Positions 7,563 through 18,412 of a stretch of DNA of 64,000 nt are shown in pieces. Origin of the DNA: Aquabacterium sp. (GTDB lineage: Bacteria > Pseudomonadota > Gammaproteobacteria > Burkholderiales > Burkholderiaceae_C); NCBI RefSeq assembly GCF_016195855.1, contig NZ_JACPYU010000003.1, positions 930,001 to 994,000 on the forward strand. The letters are read 5' to 3'. The translations under genes and the position numbers were made by a program. The notes beneath the pieces were generated by a model. It did not search any database. It saw only the letters and a list, made by a program, of their open reading frames with translations, and was not told the origin of the DNA. Position 1 is the stretch's first letter. Each line of letters opens with the position of its first letter.

Positions 7563-8456
7563 TCAGATGAGCGACTTCAGGATGCGGCCCATTTCGGACG
7601 GGTTGCGCGTGACCTTGAAGCCGCACTCTTCCATGATGGCCAGCTTGGCGTCGGCCGTGTCGGCACCACCCGAGATCAGCGCACCGGCGTGGCCCATGCG
7701 TTTGCCCGGAGGGGCCGTGACACCGGCGATGAAGCCGACGATGGGCTTCTTCATATTGGCCTTGCACCACTGGGCCGCTTCGGCTTCGTCCGGGCCGCCG
7801 ATTTCGCCAATCATGATGACGGCGTCGGTATCGGGGTCGTCATTGAAGGCGCGCATCACGTCGATGTGCTTCAGACCGTTGATGGGGTCGCCACCGATGC
7901 CCACGGCGCTGGATTGCCCCAGGCCGAGTTCGGTCAGCTGCGCCACGGCTTCATAGGTCAGGGTGCCCGAGCGGGACACCACGCCGATGCGGCCCTTGCG
8001 ATGGATGTGGCCGGGCATGATGCCGATCTTGATTTCGTCGGGCGTGATCAGGCCAGGGCAGTTGGGGCCCAGCAGCAAGGTCTTCTTGCCACCGGCGGCT
8101 TCCTTGGCCTTCATCTTGTTGCGCACCATCAGCATGTCGCGCACAGGAATGCCTTCGGTGATGGCGATGACCAGATCCAGGTCAGCCTCGACGGCTTCCC
8201 AGATGGCGTCGGCGGCACCAGCGGGCGGCACATAGATCACCGACACGGTGGCGCCGGTTTCCTTGGCCGCGTCTTTCACGCTGGCGAAGATGGGGATGTC
8301 AGCGAACTTCTCGCCCGCTTTTTTGGGGTTCACACCGGCGACGAAGGCGTTCTTGCCATTGGCGTAGGCCTGACAGCCGAGGGTGTGGAACTGACCGGTC
8401 TTGCCCGTGATGCCTTGGGTGATGACCTTGGTGTCTTTGTTGATGTAAATGCTCAT
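7563..8456 (-). CDS. sucD: Succinyl-CoA ligase (ADP-forming), alpha subunit
   Basis: TCA-cycle enzyme subunit converting succinyl-CoA to succinate with nucleoside triphosphate formation. 297 residues, standard length. A CoA-binding Rossmann domain is at the N-terminus (ITGKTGQFHT near 16-25). LLLGPNCPG is near 127-135 and GVVSRSGTLTYEA near 158-170. The phosphohistidine loop GHAGALISGGADTA has its catalytic His at about 256. It is transcribed after sucC with a 116-base spacer containing three hairpins. A weak AGGT precedes the ATG. Followed by a strong terminator. Confidence 0.98.
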   Translation of the reverse strand: MSIYINKDTKVITQGITGKTGQFHTLGCQAYANGKNAFVAGVNPKKAGEKFADIPIFASVKDAAKETGATVSVIYVPPAGAADAIWEAVEADLDLVIAITEGIPVRDMLMVRNKMKAKEAAGGKKTLLLGPNCPGLITPDEIKIGIMPGHIHRKGRIGVVSRSGTLTYEAVAQLTELGLGQSSAVGIGGDPINGLKHIDVMRAFNDDPDTDAVIMIGEIGGPDEAEAAQWCKANMKKPIVGFIAGVTAPPGKRMGHAGALISGGADTADAKLAIMEECGFKVTRNPSEMGRILKSLI

Positions 8457-8503
8457 GATTGGTACCTAGCTCGAAGATATGAAACCCAGCGGGCGCCGCA
8501 GAA

Positions 8504-8558
8504 CCGGCTTTGCCGGGCTGCTGGCGACGCCCCCTTGAGGGGGAGCGCCGCAGGCGCT
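8504..8558. repeat. Triple-hairpin GC-rich extragenic element in the sucC-sucD spacer
   Basis: Three consecutive inverted repeats within 55 bases: CCGGC-TTT-GCCGG (8504-8516), CCCCCT-TG-AGGGGG (8530-8543) and AGCGCC-GCA-GGCGCT (8544-8558). Related palindrome clusters recur between genes in Comamonadaceae chromosomes as I recall them, so this looks like a REP-type element. Only this copy was noticed in the window. It could pause RNA decay or separate expression of the two subunits. Confidence 0.6.
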
Positions 8559-8572
8559 TCGGGGGTGGGTCG

Positions 8573-9733
<1,161 letters not shown>

Positions 9734-9776
9734 GGGGGAACTCGCAGGATGGTGTTGCGTTCTTACCGAACATGAC

Positions 9777-9808
9777 AAAAGCCGCCCAAACCGATCGGGT
9801 TTGGGCGG
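9777..9808 (-). terminator. Intrinsic terminator downstream of recA-recX
   Basis: CCGCCCAAACC-(5)-GGTTTGGGCGG, eleven-base arms at 9782-9808. On the minus strand it is followed by CTTTTGTC. It lies 100 bases past recX and inside the upstream region of sucC, so it insulates sucCD from recA read-through. Confidence 0.7.
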
Positions 9809-9861
9809 ACGCGCTGCTCACAGGGTTACTTGTTTGCAGTGCAGCAACCAGCATAGCACCG

Positions 9862-9887
9862 CAGGCCTTGAGAACAAAAAAGGCCTG
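9862..9887. repeat. Inverted repeat just after recX
   Basis: CAGGCCTT-(10)-AAGGCCTG, eight-base arms, 21 bases after the recX stop. On the minus strand the T-run falls in the loop rather than after the stem, so it is not a standard terminator. It may assist the second hairpin at 9782-9808. Confidence 0.45.
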
Positions 9888-9908
9888 ACGGCAAGGCGGG
9901 TGCGCAGA

Positions 9909-10355
9909 TCAGGATTGTGTGAAACCTTCGCCACGAACGACGCGGCGGATCACCTCGCCAGAGAACCCCCGCCCTGCGAGAAACCGCATCTGGCGTGCTT
10001 TTTCTTCAGGCGTTTCAGGGATTTCACCGTAGCGACGCGCCCAAAGCGCGTGGGCGCGCTCGAATTCGGTGTCGCGCAGGGCCTGGGTGGCCTCTCGGGC
10101 GATGTCGGGGGGCAGTTGGTGCTGGGCCAGCTCGGCCTGGATGCGGGCCGCGCCATAACGGGCTGCCTTGCGATGGAGCATGGATTCCGCAAAGCGCTGG
10201 GCTGACAGCAAGCCCTTGGCCTCCAGTTCGTCCAGCACAGCCTCAATTTGCTCGGGCGATTCGGCGTGCGCGGCCAGTTTGCGCATCAACTCCACGCGGG
10301 AGTGCTCGCGTGCGGCCAGGTACTTGAGCGCCCGCCCCTTCAAGGACAGTTGCAT
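9909..10355 (-). CDS. recX: RecX regulatory protein
   Basis: Modulator of RecA filament growth and SOS activity. Starting at ATG 10355 gives 148 residues, MQLSLKGRALKYLAAREHSRVEL onward, with the three-helix RecX repeats recognisable (REHSRVELMRKL, GLLSAQRFAES, LPPDIAREATQAL and the C-terminal KARQMRFLAGRGFSGEVIRRV). GAGG lies six bases before this ATG. The reading frame is open upstream with an ATG at 10502 that would overlap recA, but the extra residues are low-complexity and unlike RecX. Located 130 bases after recA, the usual order, so probably co-transcribed and SOS-induced with it. Confidence 0.9.
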   Translation of the reverse strand: MQLSLKGRALKYLAAREHSRVELMRKLAAHAESPEQIEAVLDELEAKGLLSAQRFAESMLHRKAARYGAARIQAELAQHQLPPDIAREATQALRDTEFERAHALWARRYGEIPETPEEKARQMRFLAGRGFSGEVIRRVVRGEGFTQS

Positions 10356-10485
10356 GCCGCGCCTCGTGGCACGTGCGGGCTCTGGCGCTGAGGCGGCGGC
10401 GGCGCCATCGGCGAAATCAGCGCCGACGCCGGACTCGGTTGAGGCTGAAGGGCGGCACGCCACTTCAGCATCCCCTCGCCTGGGA

Positions 10486-11544
<1,059 letters not shown>

Positions 11545-11608
11545 GCGTGTGACTCCGTTGGTTTCCGTGGATGCGGGTTGTTGAATGTGAGCGCCATTAT
11601 GGCAAAGC

Positions 11609-11624
11609 CTGGATGTTTGTACAG
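11609..11624. promoter_or_regulatory. LexA (SOS) box upstream of recA
   Basis: Minus strand CTGTACAAACATCCAG fits the proteobacterial LexA consensus CTGT-N8-ACAG with one mismatch and keeps the CTG-N10-CAG core. A CATAAT-like -10 lies a few bases downstream on the recA side (about 11593-11598), so LexA would cover the promoter spacer. Confidence 0.72.
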
Positions 11625-11721
11625 TACCTGTAGAAAAATTTTTGATCGCCCCTACGGGGGATGTGCACCAGGATTTCATACAGTTTTGCTGCAGCGCAGC
11701 AATTAGGACTAGACTGCCTGC

Positions 11722-13083
11722 ATGAAGCGTTCCCCCCCCGCCAGCAGAAAAAAAGCGCCTTCGGCCAGCGCCAGCAAGCCTCTCGCGCGCCCGGCCAGCA
11801 AGCCCGCCACCCAAGCTGGAGGGAAGGCAGCAGCGAAGACGGCGGCCAAAGCCCCTGCCAAAAAGCTTGCCAAAGCACCTGTCAAAACACCCGTCAAGCC
11901 AGCAGGCAAAGCCCTCATCAAGGCCAAGACACCGCCCGCCCCCACCAAGTCCACTACCAAGCCCAGCACCAAGCCCGTTGGCAAGCCCACCCGCCAGAAG
12001 GCCCCCGCCGCGCCGCTGGGGCGACCCCGCATCAACCTGGCGCTGCAAGGCGGCGGCTCGCACGGCGCCTTCACCTGGGGCGTGATCGACCGCCTGCTGG
12101 ATGAAGACGGCCTGGACTTCGCGGGCCTGTCAGGCACCAGCGCGGGCGCACTCAATGGCGCAGTGCTGCTCAGCGGCTATGTGAAAGGCTTCAAGGATGG
12201 CAACGAGTCGGCGGCCCGCAAGCATGCGCAAAAGGCCCTGCACGATTTCTGGCGCGATGTCAGCCAGCACGGCCCGCTGTTCTCGCCCCTGACCATCCAA
12301 TCCAACGGCCTGATCAAGAACCAGTTCAACTTTGACCAGTTTCCGGCCTACCAATGGCTGAACCTGTTCATGCGCTCGTTCAGCCCCTACGAGTTCAACC
12401 CCCTCAATCTCAACCCTTTGAAGGACGTGCTGAACAGGCATGTGGACGTCAACGCACTTCACACCGGCTGCCAGCACTGCGGCATCCCGCTGTTCGTGAC
12501 GGCCACGTCGGTGCACACCGGCCAGGCCCGCGTGTTCACGGCCGAAGAGCTGACGCTGGACGCCTTGATGGCTTCGGCCTGCCTGCCCTTTGTCTTTCAG
12601 GCGGTCGAAATCGATGGCGAGCCCTATTGGGACGGCGGCTACACCGGTAACCCCGCGCTCTATCCGCTGATCTACAACACGGAGCTGAGCGACATCATGC
12701 TGGTGCGCATCAACCCGCTGCGCCGCGACGACAACCCCACGCGCAGCATCGACATCATCGACCGGCTCAGCGAGATCACCTTCAATGCCAGCCTGATCAG
12801 CGAGATGCGGGCCATCTCCTTCGTCAAGAAGCTGCTCAAGGACGAAAAACTCGACCCCGAGCGCTACAAGAACCTGCACATGCACATGGTGGCCGACGAC
12901 CCGGGCATGCTGCCTTACAACGCATCGAGCAAATTCAACACCGACTGGGCCTTCCTGCAGGAGCTGCATCACCTGGGGCACAAGGCCGCCAGCCACTGGC
13001 TGACCGCCCACCGCGGGGAGGTCGGTCGCCACAGCACCTTCGACATCGACGCGATCTTCCTGGCACCGGGGCACAAGGCTTGA
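11722..13083 (+). CDS. Patatin-like phospholipase with a Lys/Ala/Pro-rich histone-like N-terminal tail
   Basis: 453 residues. From ~103 a patatin domain: oxyanion loop GGGSHGAF at 110-117, nucleophile elbow GTSAG with Ser140, and the catalytic Asp in DGGYTGNP near 304, so the Ser-Asp dyad is complete. RssA/ExoU-like lipid acyl hydrolase activity on phospholipid or PHB-associated lipid is likely. The first ~98 residues are almost only K, A, P, S and T with KPA/KTP/AAK repeats, like bacterial histone H1-like or AlgP tails. That suggests binding to nucleic acid, polyphosphate or an anionic surface. An inverted repeat TTGCTGC-AGC-GCAGCAA lies at 11686-11702, before the ATG. Divergent from recA. 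No signal peptide, so cytoplasmic. Confidence 0.88.
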   Translation: MKRSPPASRKKAPSASASKPLARPASKPATQAGGKAAAKTAAKAPAKKLAKAPVKTPVKPAGKALIKAKTPPAPTKSTTKPSTKPVGKPTRQKAPAAPLGRPRINLALQGGGSHGAFTWGVIDRLLDEDGLDFAGLSGTSAGALNGAVLLSGYVKGFKDGNESAARKHAQKALHDFWRDVSQHGPLFSPLTIQSNGLIKNQFNFDQFPAYQWLNLFMRSFSPYEFNPLNLNPLKDVLNRHVDVNALHTGCQHCGIPLFVTATSVHTGQARVFTAEELTLDALMASACLPFVFQAVEIDGEPYWDGGYTGNPALYPLIYNTELSDIMLVRINPLRRDDNPTRSIDIIDRLSEITFNASLISEMRAISFVKKLLKDEKLDPERYKNLHMHMVADDPGMLPYNASSKFNTDWAFLQELHHLGHKAASHWLTAHRGEVGRHSTFDIDAIFLAPGHKA

Positions 13084-13170
13084 TCTACCGCAAGGCGCCA
13101 ACCCCGTGCAAACCCCAAGATGAGGTTGTCGCGATCAACGCTGACTGACCGACAAACTGAGGACACACGA

Positions 13171-13407
13171 ATGATTCAAGAGCACCACCCGCTGGCCAAG
13201 GACTTTCCTGAGTTCAAGGACAAGATCCACGCGCTGAAGACCTCGAATACGCATTTCGCCAAGCTGGAACGTGAATACGAAGACCTGGACAAGGCCATCG
13301 TCCGGCTCGAAACCGGTGTGGAGCACGGCTCCAGCACCGAACTGGAACAAAAGAAGCAGCAGCGCGTTTCCCTCAAGGACGAGCTCTACACCCTGCTGAA
13401 GGCCTGA
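13171..13407 (+). CDS. YdcH-like DUF465 small coiled-coil protein
   Basis: 78 residues, MIQEHHPLAKDFPEF onward, almost entirely charged and helical (KIHALKTSNTHFAKLEREYE, then VRLETGVEHGSSTELEQKKQQ). This is the DUF465/YdcH pattern, whose role is unknown. GAGG eight bases before the ATG decides the start; a longer frame from 13120 adds unrelated residues. It lies 87 bases after the patatin-like gene and may be co-transcribed with it. Confidence 0.88.
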   Translation: MIQEHHPLAKDFPEFKDKIHALKTSNTHFAKLEREYEDLDKAIVRLETGVEHGSSTELEQKKQQRVSLKDELYTLLKA

Positions 13408-13478
13408 TCTCGGGCGGCAACGTTTAAGGCAATTGCTGCTCGCTACCTGATCGGGTAGGCCGACAGCGCCTCGGGGCA

Positions 13479-13510
13479 CGGTGCCACAAGCACCGCGCCC
13501 TTTCCTTTTT
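13479..13510 (+). terminator. Possible weak terminator between the DUF465 gene and metH
   Basis: CGGTGC-CACAA-GCACCG stem at 13479-13495, followed after CGCCC by TTTCCTTTTT. The distance from stem to T-run makes it an imperfect terminator. A second small hairpin, CTACC-TGATCG-GGTAG, lies at about 13443-13458. No SAH or cobalamin riboswitch core was recognised in this leader. Confidence 0.35.
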
Positions 13511-13576
13511 GCGGGCCACGCATTCAGGGCGTGCCGCACCGCCGGAACAGGGCCAGTGCCTCGTAAAATGCGGGGC

Positions 13577-16405
13577 ATGACCGAGCCCACCTCCGCCCCA
13601 TCCGGCCCCACCTCCGCTGCGCCCACCGGCGCCCTGCCCTCCGCCTCTGCCGTGGCCCCCATGCGCCTGTCCGGCCTGGAGCCCGTGCACATCGGCCAGG
13701 GCACGCTGTTCGTGAACGTGGGTGAACGCACCAACGTGACGGGCTCGAAGGCGTTTGCCCGGATGATCCTGGAAGGCCGCTTCGAGGACGCACTGTCCGT
13801 GGCACGCCAGCAGGTCGAGAACGGTGCCCAGGTCATCGACATCAACATGGACGAGGCCATGCTGGACAGCAAGGCCGCCATGGTGCGCTTCCTGAACCTG
13901 ATTGCCGGCGAGCCCGAGATCGCCCGCGTGCCCATCATGATCGACTCGTCCAAGTGGGACGTGATCGAGGCGGGCCTCAAGTGCGTGCAGGGCAAGGGCA
14001 TCGTCAACTCGATCTCGCTGAAAGAAGGCGAAGCCAACTTCAAGGAACAGGCCAAGCTGGTCAAGCGTTATGGCGCGGCCGCCGTGGTCATGGCCTTTGA
14101 CGAACAAGGGCAGGCCGACACCTTCGCGCGCAAGAAGGAGATCTGCGAGCGCGCCTACCGCATCCTCGTGGATGAGGTGGGTTTCCCGCCCGAGGACATC
14201 GTCTTCGACCCCAACATCTTTGCCATCGCCACCGGCATTGAAGAGCACGACAACTACGCCGTGGACTTCATCAACGCCACGCGCTGGATCAAGCAGAACC
14301 TGCCGGGCGCCAAGGTGTCGGGTGGTGTGTCCAACGTGTCCTTCAGCTTCCGCGGCAATGAGCCCGTGCGCGAAGCCATCCACACCGTGTTCCTGTACCA
14401 CGCCATCCAGGCGGGCATGGACATGGGCATCGTCAACGCCGGCATGGTGGGCGTGTACGACGACCTGGACGCGAACCTGCGCGAGCTGGTCGAAGACATC
14501 GTGCTCAACCGCCAGCCCGTGTTCAAGGAAGGTGAGGACACCAGCCTGACGCCAACCGAGCGCCTGCTGGCCATTGCCGAGCAGGTCAAGGGCTCGGCCA
14601 AGGACGACAGTGCCAAGCTGGCCTGGCGTGGCACCCCCGAACACCCTGCCACCGTGGAGGCGCGCCTGAGCCACGCCCTGGTGCATGGCATCACCGACTT
14701 CATCACCGTTGACACCGAAGAGTGTTATCAGCAGATCAAGGCCGGTGGCGGGCGCCCGCTGCACGTGATCGAAGGCCCGCTGATGGCCGGCATGAACACG
14801 GTGGGTGACCTGTTCGGTGCAGGCAAGATGTTCCTGCCGCAGGTGGTGAAATCCGCCCGCGTGATGAAGCAGGCCGTGGCCCATCTGCTGCCCTACATCG
14901 AAGAAGAAAAGAAGCTGCTGATCGAAGGCGGCGGTGATGCCAAGGCCAAGGGCAAGATCGTGATCGCGACCGTGAAGGGCGATGTGCACGACATCGGCAA
15001 GAACATCGTGACCGTGGTCCTGCAGTGCAACAACTTCGAGGTGGTCAACATGGGCGTGATGGTCCCGTGCAAGGACATCCTCGACAAGGCCAAGGAAGTG
15101 GGCGCGGACATCATCGGCCTGTCGGGCCTGATCACGCCTTCGCTGGAAGAGATGCAGTACGTGGCAGCCGAGATGGAGCGCGACCCGTATTTCCGCGATC
15201 GCAAGACGCCGCTGCTGATCGGCGGCGCGACCTGCTCGCGCGTGCACACCGCCGTGAAGATCGCACCCAACTACAGCGGCCCCGTGGTGTATGTGCCCGA
15301 TGCCTCGCGCGCCGTGGGTGTTTGCTCGGAGCTGCTCAGCCCGGAGCGCCAGGAGGCCTACATCACCGAGCTGAATGCCGACTACGAGCGCGTGCGCGTG
15401 CAGCATGCCAACAAGAAGGCTACGCCCATGGTGACGCTGGCCGAAGCTCGCGCCAACAAGCACCAGGCGGACTTTGCCACCTACACGCCCGACGCGCCCA
15501 AGTTCATCGGCCGCCGCGTGTTCAAGAACTACGACCTGGGCGAGCTCGCGCCTTATATCGACTGGGGCCCCTTCTTCCAGACCTGGGACCTGGCTGGCCC
15601 CTTCCCCGCCATCCTGGAAGACAAGATCGTGGGCGAGGAAGCCAAGAAGGTCTACGCCGATGCGCAGGCCATGCTCAAGAAGATCGTTGATGGCCGCTGG
15701 CTCACGGCCAATGGCGTGATCGCGCTGTACCCCGCCAACACGGTGCAGGACGACCACATCGAGATCTACCGCGACGAATCGCGCAGCGAGGTGCTGATGA
15801 GCTGGTGCCCGCTGCGCATGCAGACCGAGCGTCCCGTGGTCGATGGGGTCAAACGCCCCAACCGTTCGCTGGCCGACTTCATCGCGCCGCGCGAAGCTAA
15901 GCCCGATTACATCGGCATGTTCGCGGTCACCGCCGGCCTGAACATCGAGAAAAAGGAAGCGGAGTTCCTGGGCCATGAAGACGACTACTCGGCCATCATG
16001 CTCAAGGCCCTGGCCGACCGCCTGGCCGAAGCCTTTGCCGAGCGCATGCACGAGCGTGTGCGCAAGGAGTTCTGGGGCTATGCCGCAGGCGAGCAACTCG
16101 ACAACGTCGCGCTGATCAAGGAACAGTACCGCGGCATCCGCCCGGCCCCTGGCTACCCTGCCTGCCCGGACCACACCGTCAAGCGCGAGATGTTCAAGGT
16201 GCTGGACGCCCACGACATCCACATGCACCTGACCGAGAGCCTGGCCATGATGCCGGCCGCCAGCGTGAGCGGCTTCTACATGGCGCACCCCGAAGCGGCC
16301 TACTTCAATGTGGGCAAGATCGCCGGCGACCAGGTGGAAGACTGGGCGCTGCGCATGGGCCTGTCGCACGAGCAAGCGGCAAAGGCCCTGGCGCCACTGC
16401 TGTGA
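13577..16405 (+). CDS. metH: Cobalamin-dependent methionine synthase, without the homocysteine-binding module
   Basis: 942 residues. It starts at ATG 13577 (MTEPTSAP) with a Pro/Ser-rich leader, then the pterin-binding barrel ([34 protein letters not shown]). The B12 helix cap and Rossmann domain follow with the cobalt-ligating His in DVHDIGKN (469-476), then the AdoMet-binding activation domain (from about 600; [21 protein letters not shown] sequence, then [17 protein letters not shown]). E. coli MetH has about 1,227 residues with an extra zinc/homocysteine module at the N-terminus; that part is absent here and none of the neighbouring genes encodes it. Many Burkholderiales split MetH in two genes, so the other half should be elsewhere in the genome. 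It methylates homocysteine with methyltetrahydrofolate. Confidence 0.95.
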   Translation: MTEPTSAPSGPTSAAPTGALPSASAVAPMRLSGLEPVHIGQGTLFVNVGERTNVTGSKAFARMILEGRFEDALSVARQQVENGAQVIDINMDEAMLDSKAAMVRFLNLIAGEPEIARVPIMIDSSKWDVIEAGLKCVQGKGIVNSISLKEGEANFKEQAKLVKRYGAAAVVMAFDEQGQADTFARKKEICERAYRILVDEVGFPPEDIVFDPNIFAIATGIEEHDNYAVDFINATRWIKQNLPGAKVSGGVSNVSFSFRGNEPVREAIHTVFLYHAIQAGMDMGIVNAGMVGVYDDLDANLRELVEDIVLNRQPVFKEGEDTSLTPTERLLAIAEQVKGSAKDDSAKLAWRGTPEHPATVEARLSHALVHGITDFITVDTEECYQQIKAGGGRPLHVIEGPLMAGMNTVGDLFGAGKMFLPQVVKSARVMKQAVAHLLPYIEEEKKLLIEGGGDAKAKGKIVIATVKGDVHDIGKNIVTVVLQCNNFEVVNMGVMVPCKDILDKAKEVGADIIGLSGLITPSLEEMQYVAAEMERDPYFRDRKTPLLIGGATCSRVHTAVKIAPNYSGPVVYVPDASRAVGVCSELLSPERQEAYITELNADYERVRVQHANKKATPMVTLAEARANKHQADFATYTPDAPKFIGRRVFKNYDLGELAPYIDWGPFFQTWDLAGPFPAILEDKIVGEEAKKVYADAQAMLKKIVDGRWLTANGVIALYPANTVQDDHIEIYRDESRSEVLMSWCPLRMQTERPVVDGVKRPNRSLADFIAPREAKPDYIGMFAVTAGLNIEKKEAEFLGHEDDYSAIMLKALADRLAEAFAERMHERVRKEFWGYAAGEQLDNVALIKEQYRGIRPAPGYPACPDHTVKREMFKVLDAHDIHMHLTESLAMMPAASVSGFYMAHPEAAYFNVGKIAGDQVEDWALRMGLSHEQAAKALAPLL

Positions 16406-16565
16406 TCGAATTCACGGCTTCATCGACTTCTTGAAGCCTGGCTTTCGTTCACTTACAAACGACGCAAGATCGCTTCACATCATCCGATAACCCACAGGCA
16501 AATTCATCGCCAGTGGGTCAACGCTCTCGCTCGATCAGACCTGATTGAGATCACGTCGCAGCGCA

Positions 16566-18395
16566 ATGACCATGGTTTGTCATTGCGGTACTGTGCTCAT
16601 GCTCTCTTCTTTTTCTTCGGGTTCAAACGCGGCTGTGGCCTGGCAGCAGTTGCTTCGCGCCACGGTGCTGACGCTCAGTTGCTGCCTCGCTGCATGCGGT
16701 GGCGGTGGCGGTGGCGATGGTGGGGCGGCTTCGGACGGCACCTCGGCACCACGTCAAAGCATGACACTGAGCGCGGGCATGATGCCCACCAGCGATGCCG
16801 ACGCCTTCCGCTTTCTGACGCAAGCCTCCTTCGGCCCGAGCGCCGATGACGTGGCCCGCGTCAAGACCATCGGCTATGACAACTGGATCGACGAGCAGTT
16901 CCGCATGCACCTGCAGAGCACGCATCTGCAGACGGTGACCGCCACGGCGATTGCGCGTGCGGCCACATCGCCGAACCCGCTGGATGTCAACTACAGCTGG
17001 TGGACGCATGCCCTGAAAGACCCGGCCCAGTTGCGCCAGCGCGTGGCCTTTGCCTTGTCCGAGATCTTCGTGATCTCGACCTCGTCGGTGGACCGTGGCC
17101 AGATGGCCGCCAGCTACCTGGACATGCTCACCGACAAGGCCGACGGCAACTACCGCGATCTGCTGGAAGCGGTCGCGCTGCATCCGGCCATGGGGCAATA
17201 CCTGTCGCACCTGGCCAACCGCAAGGAAGACCCCACCACGGGGCGTGTACCCGATGAGAACTTTGCGCGCGAGGTCATGCAGCTGTTCTCGATTGGTTTG
17301 TACGAGCTGGACGACAGCGGCAACCCTGCGCTGGTCAATGGCAACCCGGTCGAGACCTACACCGCCGACGACATCAAGGGGCTGGCCAAGGTGTTCACAG
17401 GCTTCAGCTGGTACCTGCCTCCGAGCAAGACATCGCTGCCCTGGTGGTACTGCTTCTGGCACAGCAACGACTGCGCAGACCCCAGACAGGACTCCACCAG
17501 CATGACGGCCTATGCGCAAGAACACTCGACCTCGATCAAGCAGTTCCTGGGGGTGACGGTGCCGGCGCAGAGCACGGCAGACCCACAGGCCAGTCTGAAG
17601 GCCGCCCTTGACCGCCTGGCCAGCCACCACAACACCGCTCCCTTCATCAGCCGCCAGCTGATTCAACGCCTGGTGACCAGCAACCCCAGCAACACCTATG
17701 TCAGCGACATCACGCAGGTGTTCCGCGCCACGAACGGCAACCTGCGCTCGGTGGTCAAGGCCATCTTGTTGCATGACGAAGCCCGTCACCCTGCATCGGC
17801 CAGCATGTCGACATATGGCAAGTTGCGCGAGCCGGTGCTGCTGCTGAGCCATTTGCTGCGCACCCTGCCGCAGAGCAGCGCCACCTACGCCGCGGGCCAG
17901 GCCAATGGCACGACGGCCTTCTACCGCATTGCCGACACCAGCGACCCTTCTACCGGCATAGGCCAGAACCCCATGCGTGCGCCGTCGGTGTTCAACTTTT
18001 TCCGGCCCGGCTATCGCCCCCCACAGACACAGATCGAGGCCGCCGGGCTGGTCGCACCTGAAATGCAGATCACCAGTGAGACCACCGTCCTTCAATACGC
18101 CAATGCTTTGGCGCAGTTCCTGGATCAGGGTGGCGGCGAGTGGATCGGTGGCAGCGCCGGCTTTGACGTTCACTTCGATGTCAACCCCATGTACAGCCTG
18201 GCGACCTCCCCCAGTGCACTGATGAGCGCCGTGTCCTCGACCATATTGGGCCAGCCCTTGCCTGATGACGTGAACAACGAAGCCATCGCGACCCTCACAG
18301 CCATGCCCAGCACCACAGCACGAGACAGGACCAACCGCATCAAAGCCGCGATCCTGATGACAGCCGTGTCGCCCAGCTTCATCGTTCAACAGTAA
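16566..18395 (+). CDS. DUF1800 lipoprotein
   Basis: About 609 residues. The N-terminus contains a hydrophobic segment ending in the lipobox LAAC followed by GGGGGGDGG, so it is probably an exported lipoprotein. The body carries the DUF1800 pattern: FRFLTQASFGPS near the N-terminus, VAFALSEIFVIS, EAVALHPAMGQYLSHLAN, NFAREVMQLFSIGLYEL and the C-terminal NFFRPGYRPPQTQIEAAG. The function of DUF1800 is unknown; it is nearly always paired with DUF1501, as here. The start is uncertain: ATG at 16566 is used, and ATG at 16599 also leaves a full signal peptide. The next gene begins 17 bases downstream. Confidence 0.85.
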   Translation: MTMVCHCGTVLMLSSFSSGSNAAVAWQQLLRATVLTLSCCLAACGGGGGGDGGAASDGTSAPRQSMTLSAGMMPTSDADAFRFLTQASFGPSADDVARVKTIGYDNWIDEQFRMHLQSTHLQTVTATAIARAATSPNPLDVNYSWWTHALKDPAQLRQRVAFALSEIFVISTSSVDRGQMAASYLDMLTDKADGNYRDLLEAVALHPAMGQYLSHLANRKEDPTTGRVPDENFAREVMQLFSIGLYELDDSGNPALVNGNPVETYTADDIKGLAKVFTGFSWYLPPSKTSLPWWYCFWHSNDCADPRQDSTSMTAYAQEHSTSIKQFLGVTVPAQSTADPQASLKAALDRLASHHNTAPFISRQLIQRLVTSNPSNTYVSDITQVFRATNGNLRSVVKAILLHDEARHPASASMSTYGKLREPVLLLSHLLRTLPQSSATYAAGQANGTTAFYRIADTSDPSTGIGQNPMRAPSVFNFFRPGYRPPQTQIEAAGLVAPEMQITSETTVLQYANALAQFLDQGGGEWIGGSAGFDVHFDVNPMYSLATSPSALMSAVSSTILGQPLPDDVNNEAIATLTAMPSTTARDRTNRIKAAILMTAVSPSFIVQQ

Positions 18396-18412
18396 GCAAC
18401 AGGTTTCAAGGC

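Noticed and set aside
13408-13576. Possible SAH or cobalamin riboswitch upstream of metH
   Set aside because: Small hairpins exist, but the conserved SAH core (GAGGAGCGCTGC) and the B12-box are not found.
13424-16375. Minus-strand open frame of 983 codons over metH
   Set aside because: Complementary to the conserved methionine synthase; composition dominated by H, G, V and A as in other shadows.
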